Shown: in pieces, positions 54,703-62,491 of the stretch
Layout of the letters: every line of letters starts with the position of its first letter
Position numbering within the stretch: the stretch's first letter is position 1
Assembly (NCBI GenBank): GCA_963848415.1
Contig: CAWKDN010000003.1
Coordinates: 310,001-374,000, forward strand
DNA: 64,000 nt
Direction of reading: 5' to 3'
Source of the DNA: CAVQBC01 sp963848415
GTDB taxonomy: Bacteria > Actinomycetota > Thermoleophilia > Solirubrobacterales > Solirubrobacteraceae
Position numbers and translations under genes: made by a program
The notes under the pieces: model-generated
Seen by the model: only the letters and a program-made list of their open reading frames with translations
What the model was told of the DNA's origin: nothing
Database searches by the model: none

Positions 54703-55100
54703 AGCGGGGCACGGTCCAGGGCCGAATTCCGCGGCCTAGGGCCAAATCGGACCGCTGGGGAACCGCACACGACCGCCCCTAGGGGCACCGCACTGCCCCT
54801 CGTTTGCCCCTCTGTCGGCCCCTGGTCGCGGCGTGGCGGAACGCCGAATCGGGCTGTTCGCGGCCCACGTCGGCGGGTACGGCACACGTGGCGTTGCCAT
54901 GGCGTTACCAGCGCGAATGGCGCCCGCCCCGACGCATGCCGCACACCGTCGCGTCTACCGCGCCCGGTCCTTTCGGCGAAGTGGCCCCCGCCTAATCGGC
55001 GGCTAGATTTCCGGCCCGGACGTGCGCCTGTTCCGCAGATCGACCTTGCCGAAGGTCACGCGGGCAAGCAGCCGCTCCGCCACGATTCGGCACCGGCGTA
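54703..55100. other. Gene-free spacer at the left edge of the putative element
   Basis: About 400 bases with no supported gene. It contains a perfect 12-bp palindrome GCCCCTAGGGGC (54775-54786) and several nearby GCCCCT copies. No tRNA or other RNA gene could be recognised that would serve as an attachment site. Confidence 0.5.
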
Positions 55101-55268
55101 CTAGGGACTCCCACCAGGAGAAACACCGAGCGGCTCGTAGACCCAATACGTAGTCGCGGCGAGAACGGCGTAGACAACCCCGCCCATCACGCTCAAGGCC
55201 ACGCCGAGCCAGCCTGCGTCGGCTGGAGATTGTGGGGCGGGAGACGACTGGTCGCCCTCGGACTGCAC
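55101..55268 (-). CDS. Small single-pass membrane protein
   Basis: 55 residues from the GTG at 55268 (VQSEGDQSSPAPQSPADAGWLG), with one helix (VALSVMGGVVYAVLAATTYWVY) and a short Pro/Gly tail. It is the first possible gene of the element. No family recognised. A longer in-frame start (55352) exists but its extra N-terminus looks non-coding. Confidence 0.4.
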   Translation of the reverse strand: MQSEGDQSSPAPQSPADAGWLGVALSVMGGVVYAVLAATTYWVYEPLGVSPGGSP

Positions 55269-55572
55269 TCCCCGACGGTAGCTGCTTACGCAGCAAGCGG
55301 TAGCAGCGCGGCCCTGAGCAGAACCCGGTCGTGCACCTGGGAGCCGTGGCACTTCCGCATCCAGGCGAAGGCAGCAGTCAAGTCAGGAGGCGCTCGGCGG
55401 AGCCCGCGTTGCCGCCGCAGCAGTGGCGGGCGGAGTCATGTCCGGTGCGTGCGGCGTCAAAGGCCCCGGCGAGCCCCTCGCCCGAGCAGCTTGCCGCGCC
55501 TGGACACCGCGAGCCGGGCCACCGGGCACTCGGGTTGCCGATGGCCGAGAAACACGGCTCCCCCAACCGCGT
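55269..55572. other. Spacer, no supported gene
   Basis: About 300 bases. It holds the first copy (55349-55365) of GCACTTCCGCATCCAGG, which recurs at 56209-56225. No conserved protein or RNA was seen. Confidence 0.45.
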
Positions 55573-56058
55573 TCACCCCGGCCTTCTCAGAGCGCTGGCG
55601 TTTGCGTTCACTAGAGCATCAGCCTCTGCCGCTGGCCTCTTGACCTTGCCCTTTTTCGGCTGGGGCGAGGCCTCGGCCTGCTCGACGTCTTGCTCCTGGC
55701 CGTCGTCGCCGTCCTGGGCATCAGCCCCTGCCGCTGGCCTCTTGACCTTGCCCGTTTTCGGCTGGGGCGAGGCCTCGGCCTGCTCGACGTCCTGGTCATC
55801 GTCCTGATCCTGCTCGTCGTCGCCATCCGGTGATGTGTCGGGGCGGTCCTGGGACGTGTCGGAGCGGGGAATCTGGCGAGCTGCGTCCAACCGGGCCTTG
55901 GCGGCGTCCAGGCGGTCCAGCTTGCGCTCGGCGGCGACTACCGCGTTGCTCGTCGCATCGTCCAACCGCATGAAGAACTCGCGCAGGAATCTGTCCGGAT
56001 CATCCGCGTTGCGATAGGCCGCCAGCAGCTTGTCGAACAGTTCGTTGGTGTCGGGCAT
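55573..56058 (-). CDS. Acidic/lysine-rich protein with tandem 34-residue repeat
   Basis: 161 residues. The N-terminal half is helical (MPDTNELFDKLLAAYRNADDPDRFLREFFMRLDDATSNAVVAAERKLDRL) with a coiled-coil-like stretch to residue 65. A very acidic linker (DDEQDQDDDQ) leads to two copies of a 34-residue unit built on DVEQAEASPQPKxGKVKRPAAxADA, whose basic GKVKRPAA patch recalls nucleic-acid-binding tails. The copies are 102 bases apart and nearly identical at DNA level, implying a recent duplication. No family recognised. Confidence 0.6.
   Translation of the reverse strand: MPDTNELFDKLLAAYRNADDPDRFLREFFMRLDDATSNAVVAAERKLDRLDAAKARLDAARQIPRSDTSQDRPDTSPDGDDEQDQDDDQDVEQAEASPQPKTGKVKRPAAGADAQDGDDGQEQDVEQAEASPQPKKGKVKRPAAEADALVNANASALRRPG
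55616..55792 (-). repeat. Tandem 102-bp repeat inside the acidic protein gene
   Basis: Segments 55616-55690 and 55718-55792 match over about 75 bases with only a few differences, offset by exactly 102 bases (34 codons). The 27 bases between them are not repeated. Confidence 0.8.
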
Positions 56059-56267
56059 CTTCGGGCATTACCCAAATGCCGCTGTACCCAGCCCCGCCGG
56101 GCTGGGGCCGGAATCGCCCGGTCCACGCCGATGATCAGCAGCGCTTTTTCGACTGCCGCATCGAGGCAGAAGCGGCACCGAGTGCAATTGAGGGCTACGC
56201 GCTCCGTAGCACTTCCGCATCCAGGTGAAAGCGACAACCAGACGGAGGCGGTCCAGGACGGGCGGTG

Positions 56268-56273
56268 TACGGT
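56268..56273 (+). promoter_or_regulatory. -10 box of a leaderless promoter for the Cys-repeat protein
   Basis: TACGGT is exactly six bases before the ATG at 56280, the same arrangement as other predicted leaderless starts in the window. It supports the + strand as the coding strand of this repeat region. Confidence 0.4.
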
Positions 56274-56279
56274 GCCGCG

Positions 56280-56687
56280 ATGCCCGGGAACGATGCCTCG
56301 ATGTTGGACTCGCGCGTCTGGCGCTCGGCTGCGGTCGCTGATGCATCGGGAGTGGCAGGCTCTACCGGCGTGACCGGCGCCGCGGGGATCGTCGGTTCGG
56401 CCGGAGTGGTCGGCGCGGCCGGAGTGGTCGGCTCTGCAGGCGTCGCTGGCGCCTCGGGCGTGATCGGCAGCGCGGGTGTCGGCGGCTCGTCCGCGGTCGT
56501 CGGCAGCGCGGCCGTCGCGCTCAGCATCGGTGTCGTGGGATCGGCGGGGATTCTTGGCGGCTTGGCGAACGTTGGCTGCGCGGCTTGCGTCGGGTGCATC
56601 GGCTGCGTGAATTGCAGAGGCTGCGTCGGGTGCATCGGGTGCGTGGGGCTGACGGGAGCCGTCGGGCAGATTGGCGTGCAGGCATGA
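56280..56687 (+). CDS. Gly-x-y repeat protein with eight cysteines at 3-residue spacing
   Basis: 135 residues. After a short leader (MPGNDASMLDSRVWRSAAV) the sequence is an almost perfect three-residue repeat for about 110 residues, with Gly at the first position and Val, Ala, Ser or Ile at the others (GSAGVVGAAGVVGSAGVAG type). Near residues 98-122 the second position becomes Cys for eight triplets in a row (GCA ACV GCI GCV NCR GCV GCI GCV), and the protein ends GLTGAVGQIGVQA. There is no proline, so it is not a classical collagen. A left- or right-handed three-residue-turn solenoid, or a cysteine-rich metal-binding or modified peptide, are possibilities. Function unknown. Confidence 0.5.
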   Translation: MPGNDASMLDSRVWRSAAVADASGVAGSTGVTGAAGIVGSAGVVGAAGVVGSAGVAGASGVIGSAGVGGSSAVVGSAAVALSIGVVGSAGILGGLANVGCAACVGCIGCVNCRGCVGCIGCVGLTGAVGQIGVQA

Positions 56688-57098
56688 GAATCGCGCGCGC
56701 AACCTGAGCGCGGTGGCGTCGCGGGAGCACGGGCCTCGCGGGTCGATAGTTCGACGTGGATCTTTCTCGCTCCAGCGTCAACAACCGCAGCCCTTGCTGT
56801 CGCTTTGAGGCCCAAGCAGCACCCAGATGTCGCTTTGAGGCCCAAGCAGCACCCAGATTGATTGAGCGCTAACTGCTCCCGTAGCACTACGGGACTCGAA
56901 CACGCTCTATCGCATCCAGGAGGTCCGCACTCTGCCCGCATCCGCTCCGAGGTAGGCTCGCGCCCGTGGGTTGCTGTGAGCGATGCGGAAGGGCATCTCT
57001 GTCTCCGACCCGCAGGTCGGAGACCTGGCGGTGATCCGGAACTACCAGTGCTTGTCGTGCCGTTCGGCGGCTGGATCGGCGATCCCGACAGCGACGCC
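56688..57098. other. Spacer with direct repeats, no supported gene
   Basis: About 410 bases. It contains two adjacent copies of a 30-base unit at 56801-56830 and 56831-56858. The rest shows no convincing coding frame. Confidence 0.5.
56801..56858. repeat. Direct repeat, 2 x 30 bp
   Basis: The unit begins CGCTTTGAGGCCCAAGCAGC and is followed without a gap by a second copy that matches over 28 of 30 bases. Only two copies are present and no spacer separates them, so it is not a CRISPR. Confidence 0.85.
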
Positions 57099-57982
57099 TC
57101 AGCGCAGCGCGGCCTTAATCTCCTCCAGCGAGTAGGGCGGCTGGCTGCGATGGAGCATCCGATGGCAACTCGCGCAGACCACTGCAAAGTCGCGCCTTGG
57201 GTCTAGCTTCGTCGGCCGTCCTCCGAGTTCGGCGAAGGGAGTGAGGTGGTGCGCTTCGATATAGCCCTCGCCAACATCGCCGTAGCGGTCGCCGTAGTTG
57301 AATGCGCACACGGCACACGACGAGCCCTGGATGCGCTTGGCGTCCTTGATGAGCTTGGGGTTGCGCTCGGCGCGCAGATGCCAGCGGAGACGCTTCGCAT
57401 CGGTGGCCGGGTTCGCCCCGTCCGATTCGTCGTCCGTAGCGCAGCAGGTCTTCGTGCAGCTCGGCCTCAGCCGGGATGGCGTTCGCTTTGTAGTAGCGCG
57501 CCACGATGCTCCCGGCCTCATATCCCCGCGTGGGGGTGCCGGAGCCTCCGAGGTCGATCGGCTCGCGGATGAGGCCGTCTATGCCCTCCCCGCTCAGCAG
57601 TCCCGCGTAGACGGTCGCGCGATCCTCGAGAACGCCGAGGTACCGTCGGCCACCGACCTCCTGATGAACGGCGGTTGCGCCTTGATCTAGCGACAAGTAG
57701 ACGCCATCACCGTCTCCGCGCAGCAGATAGACGATGTAGTAGCCGCGCTGCGCCGTCTCGGTCACGAGACGGTCGAAGACCGACACCCAAACCGTCTCCG
57801 CCCAATTTCCCCGGCCGCGGCTTCCCTGCAGCTTGTAGGGATCGTCTACAACGCCACGTATTGCCTCGGGCGCATCCGCACGAGCAGGTCGCCCAAGCGA
57901 TGCCCAGAAAAACTGCTCGCCGAGCGCGGCGGGCAGCGATGCGCACCGCAGCTTCGAGCGTGTCGCGCAGTGATGGCGGCAC
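57099..57982 (-). CDS. MrcB-like/HNH modification-dependent restriction endonuclease (two frameshifts)
   Basis: The N-terminal part (VPPSLRDTLEAAVRIA then, after a shift near 57940, ALGEQFFWASLGRPARADAPEAIRGVVDDPYKLQGSRGRGNWAETVWVSVFDRLVTETAQRGYYIVYLLRGDGDGVYLSLDQGATAV) resembles the DUF3578/MrcB N-terminal domain. After another shift near 57430 comes an HNH nuclease: CAVCAFNYGDRYGDVGEGYIEAHHLTPF and VVCASCHRMLH, with paired zinc Cys and the HH catalytic pair. This order is known from McrA-type enzymes that cut modified DNA. Whether the two shifts are errors or real inactivation cannot be told; the minus-strand offsets are compatible with single extra bases. Confidence 0.68.
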
Positions 57983-58188
57983 ATTGCGCAGCGTAACGCG
58001 GACGACGCGATCTTCTGAGGTGCACGACGACAACGACTCCGGAGCACGCCGCGAAGAACGTTGCGTGAGCAAATCGCCATGGAATCGGGTTGCGCTGTCG
58101 CCTCAAGGGAGCAGCGCGGCTGCTGGAGGCCCAGGTGACAGCGCGGGCGGACGATCGGCGGCTACGCGGGCGCGGGCGCCGGATGGAG
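57983..58188. other. Spacer upstream of the HNH gene
   Basis: About 200 bases containing the probable upstream region of the restriction gene on the minus strand. No additional gene was recognised. Confidence 0.4.
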
Positions 58189-58313
58189 CTAGAAGCTCTC
58201 CTTGAACGCAGACGGCGTGTCAGGCTTTGCGGGCTGAGGTTCGACACGCGCCGCGCAACGCCACCGCGCGACCGTCGGCCCGGCCGCTGCCGGTGCAAGC
58301 GGTTCACGGTCAT
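58189..58313 (-). CDS. Possible small basic protein (frame uncertain)
   Basis: An ATG at 58313 has one of the best ribosome binding sites in the element (GGAGG four bases before it). It starts MTVNRLHRQRPGRRSRGGVARR. A shift of frame near 58245 would end it as VEPQPAKPDTPSAFKESF at the TAG at 58189. About 40 residues, very basic at the start. The frame problem makes it tentative. Confidence 0.3.
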
Positions 58314-58405
58314 GTTTCCTCCGTAGGTGGGCGGTGTGTCGGTGTCTGGCAGCACCCGGCACACCGTTGCGCAACCCACGACCACGTCACCACCACATGC
58401 CGGGA

Positions 58406-59509
58406 CTAGCCGAGCGGCCAGCGAAAGCGAATGCGGTCGTCCTGAGCGAAGACCGCTCGCCACTCGGCGTCTTTGATGCAGCGCCGCACGGCGCACCGCA
58501 AGAGGTCTTGGAGTCGGGCGATATCGGCGATCGCATCGCGTTGATCCGTGCTGGACGGTCCTTCCTTGGTCCCTCGCTGTACCGCCTGCTGATGCTCTAA
58601 CCCGCCTGCGAAGAGCTGCACGTGTGCACCATGCACCCATTCCGAGCGGGCGTCATACATGCGCTCGCAGTTATCAGCGGTGATTCCCTCGAAGCCTAGC
58701 TCAGCTGCGAGTGCAGGAACGCGCGTCGTGAACTGGCGTGTGGCCTGATGTCTCTCTGTCTTCAACAGTGCTTCGAGTCCGCCGACGAGCATCGAAACCA
58801 CCAGGTCGCCCCATTTGAGCCAAGAGCCGTACTCGGTGCGCCACATTGCGCGAGTTACACGGCGCGGGTATTCGTCTTCTCGGTGCCAATACGCGCTCAG
58901 CAAGTCGCGTAGCTCGATTCCTTCGCACTCGTCGAGCCAGTCGCGAGTCCGCCGCAGCCGGTACGCGTGCTTGCTTTCGGAGGCGATCGTGTAAACGACA
59001 ACCTGCTCGCCGTCCTCGAAGTCAGCAATGCGGGCGGCGTATTCGGTGGACTGTCCGTTATCGCGAATCAGCCGGGACAGCGAGAGGGCGTCGTAGATCA
59101 CGCCGTCGGAGTCCCACCGAAAGGGATGCTCGCGCCACTCACCGAGCTCGACGTTGCGGATGAACGAGTACCGCTGCCCGAACTGCATGACCGGCGCAAA
59201 ATAGTGACCGCGTGGAGTGCAGGCATTGAAGACAAGCTGCGCTTCCTCATCGGGCAGGCGGTCGATAGACAGCTCACGCCCAAGCTCGACCGGCGCGGGT
59301 TCGCCCCCCTCGAAGCCTAGTACTGCTGGTGCGCCAATCGGAAGATGTGCACGCAACTCTGCCATCGGGACATCTGCGTCTCCCGTCGTGCAGATCAGCA
59401 CGTCACGAACTCGCACCACCGGCGATGGTGACATGGCGCTGATCGCGCGGATCGGGTCGATCTTCGCGCTGAACTGGGTTCGTGCGTCGTCGTCCACCAC
59501 GATGGTCAT
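58406..59509 (-). CDS. HEPN-like protein, possible defence RNase
   Basis: 367 residues from ATG 59509 (59545 is an alternative). The N-terminal 200 residues are not recognised (beta-rich; PEEAQLVFNACTPRGHYFAPVMQFGQRYSFIRNVELGEW). The C-terminal part (about 225-360) is helical, WLKWGDLVVSMLVGGLEALLKTERHQATRQFTTRVPALAAELGF, then MYDARSEWVHGAHVQLF and ARLQDLLRCAVRRCIKD, a pattern seen in Apea/HEPN-type domains. The RSEWVH at 288-293 fits the catalytic R-x4-H of HEPN ribonucleases. It lies next to a restriction endonuclease on the same strand, suggesting a defence pair on the element. Family call by pattern only. Confidence 0.55.
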   Translation of the reverse strand: MTIVVDDDARTQFSAKIDPIRAISAMSPSPVVRVRDVLICTTGDADVPMAELRAHLPIGAPAVLGFEGGEPAPVELGRELSIDRLPDEEAQLVFNACTPRGHYFAPVMQFGQRYSFIRNVELGEWREHPFRWDSDGVIYDALSLSRLIRDNGQSTEYAARIADFEDGEQVVVYTIASESKHAYRLRRTRDWLDECEGIELRDLLSAYWHREDEYPRRVTRAMWRTEYGSWLKWGDLVVSMLVGGLEALLKTERHQATRQFTTRVPALAAELGFEGITADNCERMYDARSEWVHGAHVQLFAGGLEHQQAVQRGTKEGPSSTDQRDAIADIARLQDLLRCAVRRCIKDAEWRAVFAQDDRIRFRWPLG

Positions 59510-59752
59510 CGTCGCGCGAACCTCGGACGACGGAGCGCGCTGCATGAGAGAACAGCTCGCGCGACTGTCGAGGCGCAACACAATCGGGTGCGCCCAACCG
59601 GGTGCGCCCTCCAAGTTGCGCTGGGGCTACGCGCCTGCCCCGCAGCCGTCCTTGCTGCGCCTGGAGGCAAACCCCCCGGGGTAGGCACTCTTTGCCAGCT
59701 ACGTTCCGGGCGAGTAGCCACCGCGCGGCGAAAAGAATCGCCAGATCCGGCT

Positions 59753-59770
59753 TCGTATACGACGTAGGCT
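59753..59770 (+). promoter_or_regulatory. Leaderless promoter with operator for the RHH gene
   Basis: TCGTATACGA (59753-59762) is a perfect 10-bp palindrome directly before TAGGCT (59765-59770), which is six bases from the GTG at 59777. The N-terminal ribbon-helix-helix of the product could bind here and autoregulate. Confidence 0.5.
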
Positions 59771-59776
59771 GACCCC

Positions 59777-60460
59777 GTGATCGTGTCGATTCGCGTGCCC
59801 GACTCGTTGGCCGACGAGCTAGACGCCGAGGCCCGCTCGCGCGGCGTGAGCCGCAGCCGGGTGCTGCGCGATCGCGTCCGCCAGCAACCCGTGACGACGG
59901 AGATGCGGCGGCCGGACGCCGCAACCGGCGGAAGTCGGCCGCCGGGGGCCGAGGTGACCGGCGAGATCGGGCCGCCGGGGGCCGCTACCGATGAACCTGG
60001 GTGGCCGGGCACCGAAGTGACCGACGAGGAATCGCCGCCGGATGCGATTCCGCCCGGCGCAACTCACCGGCCGGACGGTGCGTTAACCGACGAGATACGG
60101 CCGCCGGTGGCGGTAATCGACCGGTTGGTGGCGTTGGTCGCGGCGGGCAACCACATCACCGTGGCGTGCGGCGTGGTCGGCATCTCCACCGAGTCGTTGG
60201 ACGCCTGGATGGACGCCGACGACGCACTGGCCGACCGCGTGCAGCGCGCCCAGGCCGAGGGCGAAGCGCGCAACGTCGCCCTGATCGCGCGGGCCGCCAC
60301 CGACAGCTGGCAGGCCGCCGCGTGGTTGTTGGAGCGCAGCGCGCCGGAGCGGTGGGGGCGCCCAGCCCGGCGCGCCGAAACCCCGGCGCCGGGGCCGCCG
60401 AACCCCGTGCACGACCCGTTCGCCGAGGTCGATGAGCTGGCCCGGCGACGTCGCCCCTGA
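59777..60460 (+). CDS. RHH protein with terminase-small-subunit-like C-terminus
   Basis: 227 residues from GTG. Residues 1-35 are a ribbon-helix-helix (VIVSIRVPDSLADELDAEARSRGVSRSRVLRDRVR). Residues about 40-110 are a degenerate Pro/Gly/Glu-rich repeat (RPPGAEVTGEIGPPGAATDE...). Residues about 115-200 (VIDRLVALVAAGNHITVACGVVGISTESLDAWMD... RAQAEGEARNVALIARAATDSWQAAAWLLERSAPERWGRP) match the pattern of phage terminase small subunits and related DNA-binding proteins. This is the strongest phage-like signal in the window. No large terminase follows within view. Confidence 0.6.
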   Translation: MIVSIRVPDSLADELDAEARSRGVSRSRVLRDRVRQQPVTTEMRRPDAATGGSRPPGAEVTGEIGPPGAATDEPGWPGTEVTDEESPPDAIPPGATHRPDGALTDEIRPPVAVIDRLVALVAAGNHITVACGVVGISTESLDAWMDADDALADRVQRAQAEGEARNVALIARAATDSWQAAAWLLERSAPERWGRPARRAETPAPGPPNPVHDPFAEVDELARRRRP

Positions 60461-60466
60461 CCGCGG

Positions 60467-61121
60467 TTAGCCCACGGAACCCCGGATGTTCGCCTCCACC
60501 GGCACGTCGTCGTTGTCGTTGACGTTGTCGGGATTCGTCTGGTTGAAGTAGACGTTGCCGGACGGGATCGTGCCGGGCACGCCGAGGTCGCGGAGGGTCG
60601 CCCACTCCTGCACGGTGCGCATCGCGTCGGCGTCGGCTTGGGCGCGCTCGGCGGCCTGACGGGCGTCGGCGGCGGCCTGGTCGAGCTGGTCGATGTCGGC
60701 CTGCATCGCGGCGGCGACGTCGGGGCCGTGCTGGCGGCGGACGTCGTCCAGCTTGCCCATCTCCTCGTTGAGCGCCCCGGCCAACGCGTCGCATCGGCGG
60801 GCGGCCATGGCCAAGTCCTCATCGTGGGCGCCCAACGACGGCTTCGGCCAGCTTGCGACCGGCGACGAGCGCGTCGCGTTCAGCCACGGCACCGGCGGCG
60901 TGGACAGCGGCGCGGCGGTCGATCCCCGCCCGCAGCCGGGCGAGTTCGTCACGACGGCGAGCGGCCAATTCATGGACGACCAGTAGTTGGTCGGCAATCG
61001 GTCCGGGCGGCAGGCGGGCCGGATCGGGCAGCCGGTTGGCTTCGGCCTGGCGACCAGCCCCATTGCTGCGGCCGATGATGTATTTCACGACGACGGATGG
61101 GGCAAGCGGCAGGCCGGGCAT
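60467..61121 (-). CDS. Coiled-coil protein of the element (one frameshift)
   Basis: Starts MPGLPLAPSVVVKYIIGRSNGAG at 61121, overlapping the previous stop (TGATG), and runs through a helical segment LLVVHELAARRRDELARLRAGIDRRAA. A frame change near 60837 (one extra base in a G/C run) leads to DLAMAARRCDALAGALNEEMGKLDDVRRQHGPDVAAAMQADIDQLDQAAADARQAAERAQADADAMRTVQEWATL, a strong coiled coil, and a distinct end (GTIPSGNVYFNQTNPDNVNDND... ANIRGSVG). About 217 residues. Possibly a structural or scaffolding protein; no family recognised. Confidence 0.55.
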
Positions 61122-61342
61122 CAGCGCATGCTCCAGCCCTGGCGGCCGAAGAACTGCTCGCGGATGGCGGCGTTGAACTGGTCGCCATAGGTCGGCGCGG
61201 GCCTCGGCGCGAACGGCCGGACGCCACCATCGGCGGCGCCACTGCCGTTGACGCCGGGCGGGCGAGCATTGGGCCTGTCGGCGGCCAAGCCGAGGATGCG
61301 GGCCGCGGCGTACTGGCGGGCGGTCACGGGTGGTTCGGTCAT
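61121..61342 (-). CDS. Small hypothetical protein of the element
   Basis: 73 residues from ATG 61342: MTEPPVTARQYAAARILGLAADRPNARPPG with an Ala/Pro-rich middle and the end YGDQFNAAIREQFFGRQGWSMR. Its stop overlaps the next start by one base (TGATG), so the two minus-strand genes are coupled. No family recognised. Confidence 0.5.
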   Translation of the reverse strand: MTEPPVTARQYAAARILGLAADRPNARPPGVNGSGAADGGVRPFAPRPAPTYGDQFNAAIREQFFGRQGWSMR

Positions 61343-61608
61343 GGCCCCGGAGTATTGCGCCACGGTCGGCAAGCGTTGCCCGATTCCCGGGCCGCGATAC
61401 GCTGCGCGGCGGGTGAGCGGACGCCGCCGCACAGCCTGATTCGGCCTCCCCGCCCGGCCCGCGTTGGCGTTCCTTCCGCGGCCGGGCGGCGTTGGCCCGT
61501 GCGCTGAGGTGCGACGGCTGGCCCTAGACCTCCCACCGCGGTCGGATGTATCACCCGGGTCTAGACCGCCGCCACGGCGTGGCGCGGCGGCACAACGAAG
61601 GAACGCCC
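61343..61608. other. Divergent control region of the element
   Basis: 266 bases between the minus-strand pair and the + strand cassette. It contains repeated CTAGACC words (near 61528 and 61560) and a GATACGCT that could serve as a -10. No gene was seen. Confidence 0.4.
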
Positions 61609-62124
61609 ATGAACCACCACCGAGGACCGACGCGACGCGAGCGCGTTCGGCAAGCGGCACGGCTGGCGCGCGCGCAGGCCCCCCACGCCCCCAGCAAGCG
61701 GGCCGAGACCGAGCTGAGAACGATCGCGTCGCTGCTGCACGTGATCCCCGTCGGCGACCTAAAGGACGCCGCCGGGACCTATCTGCGCCGCGCCACTGCC
61801 GCCACCGGCGAGGAGGCCGACGGCCTGGCGTGGATCGCCTACGTGCTGGGGGCGGTTGCCGCCGTGCTGGACGGCCGCGAGGACATGGCGGGCCGGTTGG
61901 TCGGCGTCGCCGGGGACTACCGGGTGGCGCGTCGGGCGCTGTCGGCGCCGCTGCGCACCCGTCCCCACGCCAGTCACCGCCGCGCTCGCCCGTCACAACG
62001 TGTCGTTCGCCGCGAATCGCGGGCGAGCGGTGACGACCCCGGCGGGGACGGCCCACCCAACCCCGCAGAACCGTCGTCGCCGACCGCGTGGTCGGCGTTT
62101 TGCCGTTGGGGGGCACGGTCGTGA
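61609..62124 (+). CDS. Hypothetical protein, first gene of the replication cassette
   Basis: 171 residues from ATG 61609 behind AAGGAA. A basic N-terminus (MNHHRGPTRRERVRQAARLARAQAPHAPSKR) precedes a helical core (ETELRTIASLLHVIPVGDLKDAAGTYLRRATAATGEEADGLAWIAYVLGAVAAVLDGREDMAGRLVGVAGDYRVARRALSA). The C-terminal 55 residues are Arg/Pro/Gly-rich and may be out of frame. The stop overlaps the next GTG. No family recognised. Confidence 0.5.
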   Translation: MNHHRGPTRRERVRQAARLARAQAPHAPSKRAETELRTIASLLHVIPVGDLKDAAGTYLRRATAATGEEADGLAWIAYVLGAVAAVLDGREDMAGRLVGVAGDYRVARRALSAPLRTRPHASHRRARPSQRVVRRESRASGDDPGGDGPPNPAEPSSPTAWSAFCRWGARS

Positions 62125-62294
62125 CCGAATCCCACGCCCCCATCACCGCCCGGCCGACGCTGTCCGACCTGCGGTCGTTGCGCGACAAGATCCGCGCCGC
62201 CAGCGACGCCGCCTACTTGGCCGAGCTCGAGCGCGAGGTCGAGGAGCTGTTGATCGAGAAGCTGGCCGAGCGCAAGCGGGAGGCGACGCCATGA
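62121..62294 (+). CDS. Small helical protein of the cassette
   Basis: 57 residues from a GTG overlapping the previous stop (GTGA). TLSDLRSLRDKIRAASDAAYLAELEREVEELLIEKLAERKREA is almost entirely a charged amphipathic helix, likely a small coiled coil. Coupled by ATGA to the next gene. Confidence 0.55.
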   Translation: MTESHAPITARPTLSDLRSLRDKIRAASDAAYLAELEREVEELLIEKLAERKREATP

Positions 62295-62491
62295 GCGCCG
62301 CGATCGGGACGCGCCCCGCCTTGCTCCGCGTCCGCATCCCGAGCGGCGCGATCAGGACCTTCCTCGCCGAGAAGGTCGAGATTCGCGACGGGATGGTGAT
62401 CGCCGTCGGCTGCTGGCGCGGGTCGGATGCGACCCTCGCTCGTGCCTGGCCGACCCGCCGCGTGCTTGAAATCCGAGGGGGTGGGTCGTGA
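62291..62491 (+). CDS. Small hypothetical protein of the cassette
   Basis: 66 residues, MSAAIGTRPALLRVRIPSGAIRTFLAEKVEIRDGMVIAVGCWRGSDATLARAWPTRRVLEIRGGGS, beta-rich by pattern. It overlaps both neighbours by four bases (ATGA upstream, GTGA downstream). No family recognised. Confidence 0.55.
   Translation: MSAAIGTRPALLRVRIPSGAIRTFLAEKVEIRDGMVIAVGCWRGSDATLARAWPTRRVLEIRGGGS

Noticed and set aside
54699..54944. Minus-strand open frame of 81 codons after the Rrf2 gene
   Set aside because: It has no start context, an Arg/Pro-rich composition and no family resemblance, so it is treated as spacer.
56801..56858. CRISPR array
   Set aside because: Only two directly adjacent copies with no spacers and no cas genes nearby.
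56885..56915. tRNA-like T-arm (GTTCGAGTCCC on the minus strand)
   Set aside because: The flanking bases do not form the five-pair T stem, and no anticodon or acceptor stem can be built around it.
56195..57187. Minus-strand frame with Pro at every third residue
   Set aside because: It overlaps the Gly/Cys repeat gene. The + strand has a better start context (a -10 box six bases before the ATG). It is kept only as an alternative in the findings.
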